A DNA stretch of 64,000 nt. It comes from Ophiothrix spiculata (taxonomy: Eukaryota; Echinodermata; Ophiuroidea; Amphilepidida; Ophiotrichidae). The notes beneath the pieces were generated by a model. It was given only the letters and a program-made list of their open reading frames with translations. It was not told where the DNA came from and did no database searches. The stretch is from the NCBI GenBank assembly GCA_000969725.1, contig JXSR01S046980.1, one strand, 5' to 3'. Below are positions 36,100-47,310 of the stretch, one piece after another. The stretch's first letter is position 1; the number at the start of each line of letters is the position of its first letter. The position numbers and the translations under genes are program-made.

Positions 36100-37194
36100 G
36101 GTGATAATGTAGTATCCTGATTCAGGACACTTTTATCTTTTGTATTATGCTCTTCTCAACCTGGGCATCATGTAGTCCTTTATCAAAATTGAGACAGTAG
36201 GAGGCTACTTTAGCAAAAATAAGATATCAACCTCAATGATGTTAACGGGTGCGAGAGTCAGGTGATAACAAATCTGTAAATAGTGATAAAATGCCCAAAA
36301 CATACATAAAAGTAAAAGAAATAGCTGAAATTATAACTCTCTTGAAGGCTTAAAAAATTGAACTCTCATGTCCCTGGATGTTACAATAGTAAACCCTCCA
36401 CAGGGAGATGGCCAAATCCCCTTCCCATTTACCAATAATACACTATATGCAATCCCTTCACCATTACATAACTTGGCTCTACTAAAAATTTCACATTTCA
36501 ACAATAATTCTATATAACAAAGTTTTAAAAATGCAATTAAATGATCACATCTGGGCCATTTTGCATCCGGTGTTAAACCTCATGTTACAGGAGTTCATTG
36601 ACAGTAACTGTGTGATTGAATCGATCACAAATGTTTCCTAGTATACTTTAGAAATGTTAAAACTATTATGAGGAATCTACAACAGTATCATTATTCCGCA
36701 GTGTGGTCCTCTCGTTGACTATGATAAGTGCAAGCTCAATGATAAATGCAGTGGGAGATCGAAAATGTGACATGAGACCCAGAGTGAAGCAAGTGGGGGA
36801 AGCAAGAAGTCCATATAAACATAGAATATAAAGTAATTTCTGCATGCCCTCCTGGACTCAAGTAGTGCTACATTTTGCTATCTCTTTAGAGTTCGGGATA
36901 TGAATGTAGCTTCTAAGTTTCCATCTTCAAATCCTGGGCGCTCCATATAAAAAATATTTATTTAATTTGGCATTATTGATGATGATCTCATAAACATATA
37001 GAAATGTTAACCATCCTGTATTTAATGCAATGCACCTTAAATCATCTTCTCATTTCAATCATGCTATACACATACAGATTCTCTCTATCATTCTGCTAAT
37101 ACTCGTGACCTTTTCTTTATAATCTGCAGTCACTGGATACATAACGATAAGTAAGCAGGGTAGACGTACTATGAGAGAATCTCATTTCATTATT

Positions 37195-37325
37195 GCATTG
37201 GACAGGCCGCTACTGTGTCCCCATACTAATGTGTAATAATAATATCATTGGTCAATTGGACAGGTCGCTACTGTGCCAACAGACGACACAGTATCCCCAT
37301 ACTAATATGTAATAATAATACCAAT
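37195..37325 (+). repeat. Two-unit tandem repeat within segment C
   Basis: The unit TTGGACAGGCCGCTACTGTG, CCCCATACTAAT, GTGTAATAATAATA, CC/CAT, GTCAA occurs twice in a row. The same pair exists in C' at about 51,535-51,660, so this small duplication is older than the segmental one. Confidence 0.75.
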
Positions 37326-37731
37326 AGTCAAATTTATTTAAGCCGATGCATACATGGTTGAATTCAGTGACAAGCTTGATTTATGCCGTCATCTTCAATG
37401 GCCGTGAGGAGCCCATTTCATTATTTTATTTGACAAGAACTAAGCACTGCATCTCACTGGTCAGAATCTTGCAAAATTACACAAAATATAAAGTGAAGAA
37501 AATGCAGTAAGTTGGAATGCATTATTAAAGGGACATTTGCACAGGCATAAAATCACTATATCGGCAGTAAGTCATGTGTGGTTTGTTGCGAGGTCAATGG
37601 TTGGGACAATAAGATGACAGTATTCTGAAAAAAAAAACAATTTCTATAATCTTCCAGTAACTGAGTCCAGGAAATTCCAAGGATGTTATATATACACTGG
37701 ACACCTGCATCTGCATCAAGTTATTAGCAGA

Positions 37732-37888
37732 CAATTTTAGTACAACATACCTAAGGTGCACATTTGGAACATCATCATAATACAATTTTAGTACAATTCT
37801 AGTATATACATTTGTGCTGGAATTGTACTTAAATTGTACTAGAATGATGTTAAAATGTGCACCTCAGGAATAATGTACTAAAATTGAA
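37732..37888. mobile_element. Palindromic MITE rich in TTTTAGTACAA, absent from C'
   Basis: The left arm ACAATTTTAGTACAACATAC then GGTGCACATTTGGAACATCAT pairs with the right arm, whose complement is CAATTTTAGTACATTATTCC then GGTGCACATTTTAACATCAT. Arms of about 65 bp surround a very short centre. The matching part of C' near 51.17 kb lacks it, so it is a copy-specific insertion. Confidence 0.7.
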
Positions 37889-38532
37889 CTTACTTTTTAT
37901 CAGGGGATCCTACAGAATTTAATGTGAGAAGGGATTTTGTTTTTAGTTTTAGTGAGCACTGGTGAAATTTCTTGCTATGCAAAGTGAAGTGAAAAGTACA
38001 ATACTGCACTTAGCAACAGATATATCTAGGTAAACATCCATCCATCCCTTACACTTAGAAATGAGTACTGGTACTATGCATTTATTTATATGTTTGAGAA
38101 AAGAATTGAAAGTAATTGTACTATGACAAATAACAATCAGCCTGTATCAGTGGTCATGGACAGTATTGGTTTGTAGTTAGCAAAGCATAATAATCAAAGG
38201 TACCAGCATAAAATTCCCTTTGTTTATATCCTACGTGGAGTTGAGTTAAATTATTTTTGAAGTGACATATGACCATTCACTGTGATCCTCCCACAAATGT
38301 TGGTACTTTTTATTTCAAGAAACAGGGTACAATACAAGTAAGATTCTTATTCTGATAAATGTAAGATGCTGTTCTAAAACTTCTTGCAAGATATCAACCT
38401 TTATTTCACGGGTTAATATGCATGACCCAAAGTCAATTTCCAATAAGTTCTGCAAATTAGCGAACAAACCGAAATATTAACATTTAATGTAACCATCTCA
38501 AAATAAATTCCATCGATTGGTTGACATAATAT

Positions 38533-38830
38533 AACATTAATGTTACCCCAGGACCAGCGTCTCCTGCGCCAACCCACGCCAATCAAATTGTTGCATTCCT
38601 AATTCCAATCCTATATCATAAGATTACATTACACCGTAATAAATGCTTTATGATACAGGCGACTTAGAGTCGTGGAGACGATTTCCCTTTGACAAATGGG
38701 TTAATTAAACCGTGAAAAGAATGCACTAAAACAATGCCAGCAGCGGCGGGTGGGATGATGGAGTAATGCTTTTTGTACCATCAGGATTTCGCATCTTGTT
38801 TTTGCATTTGCTGTACAATCACACACACAA
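38533..38830. promoter_or_regulatory. Highly conserved block in segment C, possible cis-regulatory element
   Basis: About 300 bases match the complement of 50,719-51,012 with very few differences and almost no indels, while neighbouring parts of C and C' differ much more. Conserved words include CCAGCGTCTCCTGCGCCAAC, AACCGTGAAAAGAATGCAC, GTTTAATTAACCC on the partner strand, and GATTACATTACACCGTAATA. The TTTAATTAA core is a homeodomain-type site. No reading frame stays open through the block. A regulatory role is an inference from differential conservation. Confidence 0.4.
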
Positions 38831-39965
38831 GTAATTGTTGGTTTAATTTTATACAAGCTTTGGTTGGGTACAAAAATATGTTTCATGTCCTGTCCTAATC
38901 CTTTTTGAAAAATTCTAAAATCAATTTTCTAATTTGTGAAATTGCAGTAATACCTTTTATGTACTGATCTAACCTTGAAAAATTCAGTTTTCTAATTTGT
39001 GAACATCTTTAAAAACATAAACAAGGTTCTGTATGTTCTAACTTTTGCTGTACAATTACAAATAAGTATTTCTTTTTGATTTTTTTTAACTGAACTTGAA
39101 TACAAAAATGCCTTCATACTTCTTTCCTCTTTTTAATTAGATAATTTCAAGTTGTTACTCTTCTAAAACTCCTTTGGGTATGATGAGGGTTTTGTATCTT
39201 GTGTTTTATAATTGGCGTACAATCACATAGATGATATAAATGAACATCTGGTTTTTATTTGTAAATGTTCAATTAGACTGTACAACAAATTAACAAGTTG
39301 AAACACATCCTTATCCTAGAACATACAACTCATTTATTTTACACTGCAAAAGCTTTGAAAGTTTCATCTTCAAGATATTCACATGAAAATAATTCTAATG
39401 TAACTTATTTTTATTAAAAACTCTTTTCAAAATGACTTAAAGAAACTTCTGCTTTAAACTGACAAGGATTATCATATTACTTGCCACCATGCCAGACAAG
39501 GCAAGAGAAGAACAGACATTCATCTTACATGCCCACTTCACCTAAATTAAAGCCAGTGGTTAGGATACTCAATAATCCTTTTTAAGGGATTTCTTTAAAT
39601 GTTACAGCCTGATTGGTGTGATTAAAATGACATTGGATTGTCTTGGAATTCGTTCATTTGCTTTTGTAAAATTTTTCAAAAATATGGAAGTTGAAGCTGG
39701 ACTTCAAGATCCCTAGACCGTGGCTTGATTATATATATTTCCACCTTTTGAGCCCTTAAATCAAGTTCCCCTCTTGCCCCTCATTTAGGTTTCTGCAACC
39801 ATCTCTCTTCTGTTTGATATGATGATATCAATTTCAAACTGGGTACAGTGTCATCTTGTCATTGATACAGTTGGAAGCTTCTTTTTCCCTTTTCTGTCCC
39901 TCATCTCCAATCGATCAATACATATTGGATATTGCCTCTCATTTTATATATGATACAATACTACA

Positions 39966-40222
39966 TTGCCTGAGTTTGTTCACAATTGTTATCATCCTGC
40001 CCATCATCAATATGGGTGCAAGCCGGCGTCGTTGATTTGTCACCATTTGGACAGGTGCCGTCCTGTTCCATTTCATGCGATGACACCGATAGATGTCTGT
40101 GTGCTTCCAGCTATTTATGGGTTAGGAATAGACAGAGTAAGAGGTGTTTATCTGTTTACATCAGGGATGTAGGTCACCACAGTGACCTCTACCTGAGTTT
40201 GCATTCATTTTATCTCCTTTGA
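39966..40222. other. Conserved GC-richer block in segment C, coding status unclear
   Basis: About 250 bases align with the complement of 49,150-49,395 with roughly twenty substitutions and one 1-base length difference. Frames are open on both strands. On the minus strand one reads CPNGDKSTTPACTHIDDGQD followed by DNNC, but most differences between copies change residues in that frame. The plus frames are broken by the indel in the partner. It may be a decayed exon or a non-coding element. Confidence 0.3.
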
Positions 40223-40416
40223 AGTGAGTACAAGAACTACCTAGCTTAAGGTTAGGACAGTATTGTCTATATTGTATTGCTTTTTAAAGATATTTTGTAG
40301 GTGAAAAGGAAGTTTATGATATCAATATGCCAACATGTGTTTATATAAAGTGGGCTTAATAAAATCTCCTTACATCTTGTGGCTGATCCATGTACAGGTC
40401 AGTTTGACCAAAAGAA

Positions 40417-40612
40417 GATTTTGTGTGTATCCCGTCATGCTTTGCTTCCTATGGGCTTTTGTACAGGAAAGTAGTTTGTGATGAAATGACCCTAAATCAA
40501 TGTGAATTGTTGTAATATTACGATATGGGCACGTTTTATCACTAACTACTCACATAATTTCCTGCACAACAAATTCCCATAGGAAGTAATGCATGATGGG
40601 ATGCACATGATA
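40417..40612. mobile_element. Palindromic MITE, CATCATGCATTGC family, copy 4
   Basis: The left arm TGTGTGTATCCCGTCATGCT then TTGCTTCCTATGGG pairs with the right arm CCCATAGGAAGTAATGCATG-ATGGGAT. The centre has TAGTTTGTGATGAAA against TTTTATCACTAACTA. It lies in a part of C that C' replaces with different sequence, so it is copy-specific. Confidence 0.75.
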
Positions 40613-41814
40613 CCTGCCCCTCAACAGTACTGTAATAGCAACCATCCTAAAGTCTCAAGTAATAGTAAATGTAGGCTCCCCTACTGAATTATTGTTCTAC
40701 AGAGTATCTTTCTCAAGGTTATTTCAGAGTAGTTCTTGGTTTGTCCTTATCGGATCTCCTCTCCAACAATAGCCCCTGGTCCAGATCAAACCCTGTATAT
40801 TGGGCTTTTTTTTTTCAAATAAAGTTGCCATCATTCTCATATCCTTGAAAAACCTGGAAACAGACACTCTAAAGTGAAACAAGATGTGTTTTTTTCTTAT
40901 TTGGGCTTTTCATCATCATTTGGAAAAAAACATCACTTATTAAATGCTTATCATAATTTAATGCTCTGATACAAAAATAACCAACTCTTTCTCCAAAATT
41001 CCTACTCTGCCAACCCTCTCCTCTCATTATCAATGTCATATTTAACACACGCTCAGTAAGTGTTAATAACAGTTCCTATCTGCAACAGCTTCACAACACT
41101 GCACTATCTGTTTGACAAGATTGTGTTGTTGACTATTAACATAAAATCTAGCCAGTTAACATCGTGAGCAAGCGATACAAAATGTGCTTTGCTTGCCTGC
41201 TAATATTTGCTAGGCATTCACCTGAATATAACACTTGCATGTATACATAGAGCAAAGTGCAGATAGGAAAACAGGATGACTATTAACATAAAATCTTGCA
41301 GAGAGAAACACTTGCTCTATGTTAGATATTATGTAAATGATTTGCATAGTGTTGTGTAGCAGTTTAATTAACACTAGTTGAGGTTCCCAGTATAATAATA
41401 GAGATCATCTATACATTTTTTCATGAGGGAAACTCAACATTTTCGGACCTACTAGTATTTCAATCTTTACCCTTATATCACTGAATCTCACAATATCCCA
41501 TTGCAAAAAAGAAAGGAAATCGAGAGTCCCATTATGGCAATTTCTTGTCATAGTGAATAGGTGTAGGAGAAGTTCTCAGGTTCAAATCCATGGGAAACCA
41601 TTCATTTTAGACAAGCAAATTTCTAAGAAGATAGTTTTTAAGTAATAAAATGTTAAAAAGTGTTAGGGTGACTAACATTTCCACTCATTTTCGGAGCAGA
41701 CATGGTCTTAATAAACTACCTGACATAAATCATTAACTTCTCTTCAGGACTTATCATCCAGCTGTAGGCAAAGGCCAAGCTAAGGAGGACATGGGAGAGC
41801 AGATCTTACAAATT

Positions 41815-41975
41815 TAAATCCTTAACAGTATTATATTACTAGTATTTTATACTATTTTACTAGTATCATTATATCTTTTGTATATAACTATATTGTAAAT
41901 AGCACCATCTATTGTATTTCATTTCTATCATACCCGGAAGGGGTCTATAGAGAATGAATAAAAGTCCGTCTTCGC
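41815..41975 (+). mobile_element. Probable 3' end of a non-LTR retrotransposon
   Basis: Sequence found in C but not in C' ends with CCCGGAAGGGGTCTATAGAG then AATGAATAAAAGTCCGTC. It includes TTGTAAATAGCACCATCTAT, in the style of a retrotransposon 3' UTR ending near an AATAAA. There is no coding sequence. The assignment rests on style and on the insertion pattern only. Confidence 0.3.
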
Positions 41976-42194
41976 GCAGACAGAATACCTCTACAACAAT
42001 GTCCTATTTTTCATAAAATAGAAGTTGGAAGCCATATAAGTTCCATAGGGTCTTAAAGATTGAGTCCTGTTGTAACCAAACATGCCCTGTTTCTTTCTTT
42101 TTGAAACAAGTTACTTGTCCATCAAATGTTATATATGCTCTCCCTATAATAAAGCGTGTAACAAATAATATAGAACTGTGGGTCTTTTTTCCAG

Positions 42195-42282
42195 ATTGTA
42201 TTTTGGTACTGAACCAAGACTGAAGTGGCTACCACTTGAACAGCTGTCAGTCATAAAACACTTGTGCATACGCTTTGATTAA
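42195..42282 (+). CDS. Weak candidate exon at the left edge of segment D
   Basis: A good acceptor (GTCTTTTTTCCAG) precedes a frame of 28 codons beginning LYFGTEPRLKWLPLEQLSVI and ending at TAA. The homologous spot in D' (about 57,345-57,420) keeps the acceptor but its frame closes after about nine codons. If this was ever an exon it is not maintained in the duplicate. Chance remains a serious alternative. Confidence 0.12.
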
Positions 42283-43740
42283 TCTAAAATATAATTTCAA
42301 TTCAAGCTAATTAAATATACCATTAAACATTCACTGTATAAATACACAAAAGCAACAAAATATTCTTCTTTGTTAAGTGTCATTGCAACATGTAAATTAT
42401 CAAATTTAAGCTAAAACATGAATTTATTATTGGTAATCTAAAACTACAGTAAGATTAAAAATATGCAAATATAAAACCCATCTCAGCATCATCATACATC
42501 TCTATAACTTGTAGCAGATATTTCTATTGAGACATCTATATAAGATGATGACAATTTCCATCAATAATAGAAGAATTCTATTCATCATGAACTCAAATCA
42601 TCTTCTTATATAAAGTCACTTCAATTTAAGTATCTACTTTCCATATTAATGATTCATAATCATGTCTGAAATCTGTGAAATAACAACTTGTAATTTACTC
42701 TTATCTCCAAATCAAAATATTCAACAGTTTCCTACAAGATTCACTCTTTTGAGGTCAGTTACCTGCCAGATATGATTAGCTAGGTTGGAGACAATAGTAC
42801 CTGGTTGCTATGGTAACCCATCCAGTGTGTTTTCATAAATCTTTCACGAGATTCGTGGTTGAGTTGTGTAACTGGCCCATCTGCGATTTTAGATTTTACC
42901 ATGTGGGAGTATGATTAGCAAGTCTTATGCCTTCGGTTCTTCTCTATTTTTCGTTTCTTAACATCTCAATATTTCAGTGTTATATAAGTTTTAGTTCTTG
43001 TCTATTTTCTGTTCTTGATGTCTCAATATTTTCTGCTAGTCCTAGATAGTTTCATACCCGCTGGCACAGTTCACACTTTGATATTAGAATAAATAGGAAC
43101 AGAAATAGGTCAATGAATTACTCTGCAATAACTTGATTTGAAAATATATAACAGTACGCACAGTAAAAAAACATTTGACTACTGCAATTTAGTTTGAACC
43201 ATTCAGATTTACTTCAATAAAATTCTGTTTTTACTTCAAAAGTTATTAGAGTATTAGATGAATTTTGACTTCCTGTTTTTCTACAAGAAAAATGTTTTTT
43301 GATTAGTCTAATTAAATTATAAGATTTTCCTAAAGTGTTTGAGCCAACAGCAGTTCTCAGTTGTTGTGCCATGTTTGAATTAAACCGTATTCAAATGTCA
43401 AGTCTACCTTTATTCTTATCCCAGGGATTTTTCTATTTGTAAACCATGGATTTTTTTTGTTTATTTGCTAAAGACCTAAACATATACTCCACCTTTTTGC
43501 TACTTGCCCATACATTCCCCATTCCATTGTATTCTACAACAAGCAATTATGATTTTGGGTGAAGTCGTATATTAAGTTTAGTGGTTTTCATGTAACTCAT
43601 TGGTTTCTTGCGATTTCTTTCCATCTTCTTCTATCATCTCTTACAATATTGCAATGGAAGTCACAACAGTTGACCTGTTCCTGTATGTGCAAATTTTGCT
43701 TCATTTTAAAGAATCAACTAAATGCTCCAATTTAGAGACA

Positions 43741-43908
43741 GGGCTGTATTCCAGAAAGGTGTTTAGCTAAACCAAGGTTTTATTTCTCATCAACAGCATG
43801 ACTCATTGAACTGTTTTGCTTAAAAGCTGCAATGATGCGTATCATTCCTGAACAGTTGATGCTCAGTTAAACCATGGTTTAGCTAAACATCTTTCTGGAA
43901 TACGGGCC
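43741..43908. mobile_element. Palindromic MITE, GTATTCCAGAAAG ends, absent from D'
   Basis: The left arm GGGCTGTATTCCAGAAAGGT then GTTTAGCTAAACCAAGGTTT pairs with the right arm, whose complement is GGCCCGTATTCCAGAAAGAT then GTTTAGCTAAACCATGGTTT. The 168-bp element is missing at the matching point in D' (about 56,000), so it is a post-duplication insertion. Confidence 0.75.
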
Positions 43909-44319
43909 TAGCCTTTTTAAAAGCACATATGAGTAAGATAACCCAAATGCACAAATCTTGCCCTACATTCACTCTGTGCCATCCAGCCATACTACATTCG
44001 CCAGTGCTCAATCCAGCCATACTACAAGACAACACACTCAGGCAACATCACTCCTGATCCATTAACCCAATTCAAACTCTGCTCTAATAAACCAAAGTCC
44101 AATCTGAATTGTAAATTTTGCAACCAGTCCTGATTGGTTTCTAATTTAAAAATCATTAAGAGACAATAATACCATATAAGTTAACTCACTAAGCTAAATA
44201 ATGAATGGAGCAGGATCACTATTGCATAAATGAGCAACAGTTTAGCCTGGTTTGAGTGACCCCAGAGAAGATAGCGCGCATCTCCCATCATGCAACTCAC
44301 TAAGCTACATAATGAAAGG

Positions 44320-44560
44320 AGTAGTCCGATCCTAGGACCTTGATTTTTTCCGTGTTACTATCCACAATATGAAAACACTATCACATCATACCACTTACTA
44401 GAAAGCCTCGAGTTCTACATAGCAGACTGATCGCATAGCAGACTGATCGCCCCTCCCGAAAAACTTCTTTCGGGGGAGGTAGTAAAGTGGCTTTCTAGAT
44501 CACTGGACTTGGTAGTTATATCCCTCATGTTGGTTTGTGTCACCCGAAAAAATAAGGGTT
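44320..44560. other. Insertion with nested hairpins and a 15-bp tandem pair
   Basis: This piece separates two partial copies of the local sequence (44,190-44,290 and 44,575-44,680 share TATTGCATAAATGAGCAACA and AGTTTAGCCTGGTT). It holds a hairpin, CCCTCCCGAAA pairing TTTCGGGGGAGG (44,450-44,479), an outer inverted pair ACTAGAAAGCC/GGCTTTCTAG, and CATAGCAGACTGATCG repeated twice. It is probably a small transposon that carried a duplication of its flank, but this is not proven. Confidence 0.4.
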
Positions 44561-44629
44561 CTATTAATCAAACTAGAATTGAGCAGGGAGCACTATTGCA
44601 TAAATGAGCAACAGTTTAGCCTGGTTAAG

Positions 44630-44868
44630 TGACCCCATAGAAGATAGTGTGCATCTCCCATCATGCATTGCTTCCTTTATGGTAAAGGAATATTATGTGA
44701 GAAGATAGTGATGAAACATGCCCGAAATGCAATATTACAAAAATTTACTTTAATTAAGTTAAATTTCATCTCTAGCTACTAACATGATTTCCTGAACAAA
44801 CAATTCTATAGATAGAAAGCAATGCATGATGGGAAACACACAATATCTTCTCTTTTGTGACCCTCAGT
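44630..44868. mobile_element. Palindromic MITE, CATCATGCATTGC family, copy 5
   Basis: The left end AGAAGATAGTGTGCATCTCC then CATCATGCATTGCTTCC mirrors the right end, whose complement is AGAAGATATTGTGTGTTTCC then CATCATGCATTGCTTTC. A stub of the left end also lies at 44,250-44,286. The element is present at the matching place in D' (55,440-55,640), so it predates the segmental duplication. Confidence 0.75.
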
Positions 44869-45689
44869 TGTGGTAAATTCATTAACCGCATTCAGCACAG
44901 TCCACTTATCTCTTTTATCTATTGTCGACTTTGGTATAAATGCACTTTACCATTATCAATTTTTGTTTTAGAATCTTGCTTGAATTAATGCAAGAATCAT
45001 CAATTTTACATAAATGAATAACAGGATGTATGGACTAATAACAGATGCAGCTAGATAAAGCACAAGTAATCATGCATCCAAGATTGGATGTAAAGATAAC
45101 TCGGGAGTCAAATCTGTTTGTCCATGGTTATTTCAAAATATCAAATATAAGATTACAAACAGTACACAAATAAAAACAAATTATGTATAACAATTGATAA
45201 CAAGAACAATATAAGGGTGACAAGGTTAACCATGAATAATCTAGTGATAGGTATGCTTACTTCAAATCAAATTTTCAGAGAACTCAAAAGCAAGTTTACA
45301 AGTACAGAAGTGTAACTGATGTTACAACCCATAATATTTGCAATGCTAAGCTTTACCATAAACCCAAACCTGTCTCAATCACATCCTTCTCCAGTGTCAT
45401 CTGATGATTACTTCATACAAAATTCAGTTGCTTAGAGTTATAAGAAAGATTTCTGGGCACATGTGCACCGCATCAATATTTCACAAATCTGAGCATTATA
45501 CTTGATGAATTCACCATGATAGGTAATGTAACTTACTATATATTCTATCATATCTTCATATCTAATAGACAGTCTGTACCTTTGAAGAATCCAGTAAGGT
45601 ATACAGCATGATTTACTTGTTATAATATTAAAGAGACTATCACACAGCAACTTGTTTTCATAGTGATACCTTGGTGAAAAGCCTTGCAG

Positions 45690-45852
45690 CAAGGTTGACA
45701 ATGTTAGTATAGCGCCATACTGCATTCAAATTCAGCGGACACCATCCCAAGACCACATGGCATTGCCCAGTGACCAGATGGTGTCCATACGGAGACAGGG
45801 AGTGTCCAAGAGCCGGAGAGATGCCAAAAGCATGCTGCAAGGGTCAAGTTAA
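45690..45852 (+). CDS. Best exon-like island: candidate terminal coding exon
   Basis: This is the clearest GC-rich island in the window. After an acceptor-like GAAAAGCCTTGCAG the plus frame reads KVDNVSIAPYCIQIQRTPSQ, DHMALPSDQMVSIRRQGVSK, SRRDAKSMLQGSS and stops at TAA. Composition (many Q, S, R, K, D) resembles an unstructured cytosolic C-terminal tail, and about 60% of codons start with a purine. An AATAAA follows near 46,016. The antisense of the same stretch is also open for 55 codons (45,834-45,670) with good splice sites, TTGCAG and AAG|GTATCA, and a 165-bp length divisible by three. Its codon pattern is poorer, but the strand is not settled. Homology between D and D' ends exactly here, so the duplicate lacks it. 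Family unknown. Confidence 0.33.
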
Positions 45853-46564
45853 ATGTCTAAATCTAAAATGTCATACTGAAATATTGTAAAATACTTTGCA
45901 AAGAAAAAACTTTGTGAATTTAGATTGTTACAGTATTTTGCAAAATCAAAAATGTCTATTCTTACAGAATTCTAAAAATGCAAGATCAAATCCATGTGCT
46001 ACTGAGGCAATTTGTAATAAAAAAAGTCTCATAATTTTTAATTTCAACACAAAATTCAAGATATTTACGACATATCACAACATTTTCTGAGCCGAGCATC
46101 CTTAACTCTACCTGATAGTAAATTCTGAATATTCCAAAGTCTTGTGTTTTGTATAGTGCATGTATCAATGCATCCAGGGATGTATGTGGCTGGCTGCTTC
46201 AAAACCTCTCAAGCAAAGGATAAAGGGATAAAAGAAAGCATAGGCAAACTGCATTTTAAAGGAAATAGGTTATGTATTATTTTGAAGACCATTTGAAAAC
46301 TGAATTATGGATCTTCTAGCAAAGATGTTACTGGCAATATAAAATCAATATATGTTATGGGAATGCTAAAATATTTGCCGTTTAATGACACAAGTCTAAA
46401 AAGCAAAATCTAAGAACAGGCAAATAATATCCATATGCTGTGACTACATAGCCTAATTGTGTGGTGTAAACAATATAAGAATTGAAGAGACTGGACTAGA
46501 TCCTTCCAGCGACTTTCCTACTATTTTTTTACTTGTATCAATAAAACATACCTAATGAACATTG

Positions 46565-47310
46565 TTTATATTAATATAACCTACCAGTAGTTTTCCCTGA
46601 ATTTGTTGAATATTGAAAAAAAAAATCTTTACCAACTTTTTTTCTCTCCGAAGTACTTCCAGAGATAAGAAAATGGTAAAAATATTGTTCCTTGTTTTGA
46701 ATCTTATAAAAAATTGTTTCTACACATGAGATGATCAAATAATTTATCTTTGATTTAATTATTTCTCTATGAATATATATATTAATTGTGATGGCTCACC
46801 CCAAAAGGAGGAACTTTGCAGATGGTATCAATTTTGATGCTATCATTTCATCTGTTACAGCATTTTCTAAGCTTTAAAATGACACCTTACTTGTTGAAAT
46901 TGATCAAGGTGATCAAATTTTACAACAGAAAATCTGCTTTAAATTTTTATTATTTCTTTATTTTTTGCTGCCTATTTTCACCAGTTTCTTGAAAAGCATT
47001 CTGTCACAAAGTCCCCCTTTTCAGACTGAGCCATCACAATTTATCTTCAGTAGCTTTGATTGATATTTTAACTGGTAAATCTATCTGTGATACAAATATA
47101 AGGTCTAGAAAACACTGGACAGTCACACAACAATCACAGAATGAGTTATAAATTAATTGTCTCTCAATCTTGGTAATTTTGTGATGATTTTTATCTTTTT
47201 CTTGATTGTATACATATTTTCCAGCTTTATAAAGAACACATATTTAATTCTCACATATTTCCTTTAAGTTTTTAACTCAAAGTAGCATCTAGGTTGGTCC
47301 CTTAAGTATG
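46565..47310 (+). repeat. Dispersed repeat, long copy, interrupted by a MITE
   Basis: The two ends match the two halves of 10,319-10,505: AACCTACCAGTAGTTTTCCC-CTGAATTTG at the left and TTTAAGTTTTTAA, CATCTAGG, CCCTTAAG at the right. The middle is present only here, and part of it is the 250-bp MITE at 46,788-47,037. Class unknown. Confidence 0.55.
46788..47037. mobile_element. 250-bp MITE with GTGATGGCTCA ends and AATT duplication
   Basis: The left end GTGATGGCTCACCCCAAAAG then GAGGAACTTTG is the imperfect mirror of the right end, whose complement is GTGATGGCTCAGTCTGAAAA then GGGGGACTTTG. AATT is present on both outer sides (46,784-46,787 and 47,038-47,041) as a candidate 4-bp target duplication. 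No coding capacity. Confidence 0.75.

Larger units (their letters stand above)
34053..36990 (+). repeat. Segment B of the segmental duplication (direct copy at 51.94 kb)
   Basis: Matches 51,942-52,940 in the same orientation, unlike segments A, C and D. Landmarks: AAAGACTTTTAAAAAGTCC, CCTGACATCTCACATTG, CTTATTAAGCTTACCTGTAT, TAACATTGTTTCATTTTATC, CAAGTAGTGCTACATTTTGC and TTTGGCATTATTGATGAT. This copy carries two extra blocks: the TTAA-flanked element at 34,487-35,605 and about 0.9 kb at 35,930-36,840. Confidence 0.85.
37015..42150 (+). repeat. Segment C of the segmental duplication (inverted copy at 47.64-51.84 kb)
   Basis: Collinear, in inverted orientation, with 47,640-51,840. Landmarks spread along it include GCAATGCACCTTAAATCATC, GGATACATAACGATAAG, CAGCGTCTCCTGCGCCAACC, CTTGCCACCATGCCAGACAA, CCATTTGGACAGGTGC, CATGTATACATAGAGCAAAG and GACTTATCATCCAGCTGTAG. 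Copies differ by many substitutions and by block insertions, including MITEs at 37.73 and 40.42 kb found only here. No gene is recognised in it. Confidence 0.9.
42190..45665 (+). repeat. Segment D of the segmental duplication (inverted copy at 54.31-57.43 kb)
   Basis: Collinear, inverted, with 54,310-57,430. Landmarks: AACAGCTGTCA (first), TATAAATACACAAAAGCAAC, TAGACATCTATATAAGATGA-like text, GAGGTCAGTTACCTGCCAGA, CTAGGACTAGCAGAAAAT on the partner strand, GTGGTAAATTCATTAACC, ATCTTTCTTATAACTCTAAG on the partner strand, and ATTTACTTGTTATAA. It begins only about 40 bp after the end of C. Homology stops at about 45,660-45,690, right at the edge of the GC-rich exon-like island. Confidence 0.88.

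Noticed and set aside
37563-37640. Minus-strand frame of 22 codons after a long T tract and CAG
   Set aside because: All three frames stay open for a similar short distance, so the signal is not distinctive.
45670-45834. 165-bp minus-strand exon with acceptor TTGCAG and donor AAG|GTATCA
   Set aside because: Kept only as an alternative. The opposite (plus) frame over the same island has a better purine-first codon pattern and a more protein-like composition, but the choice is not final.
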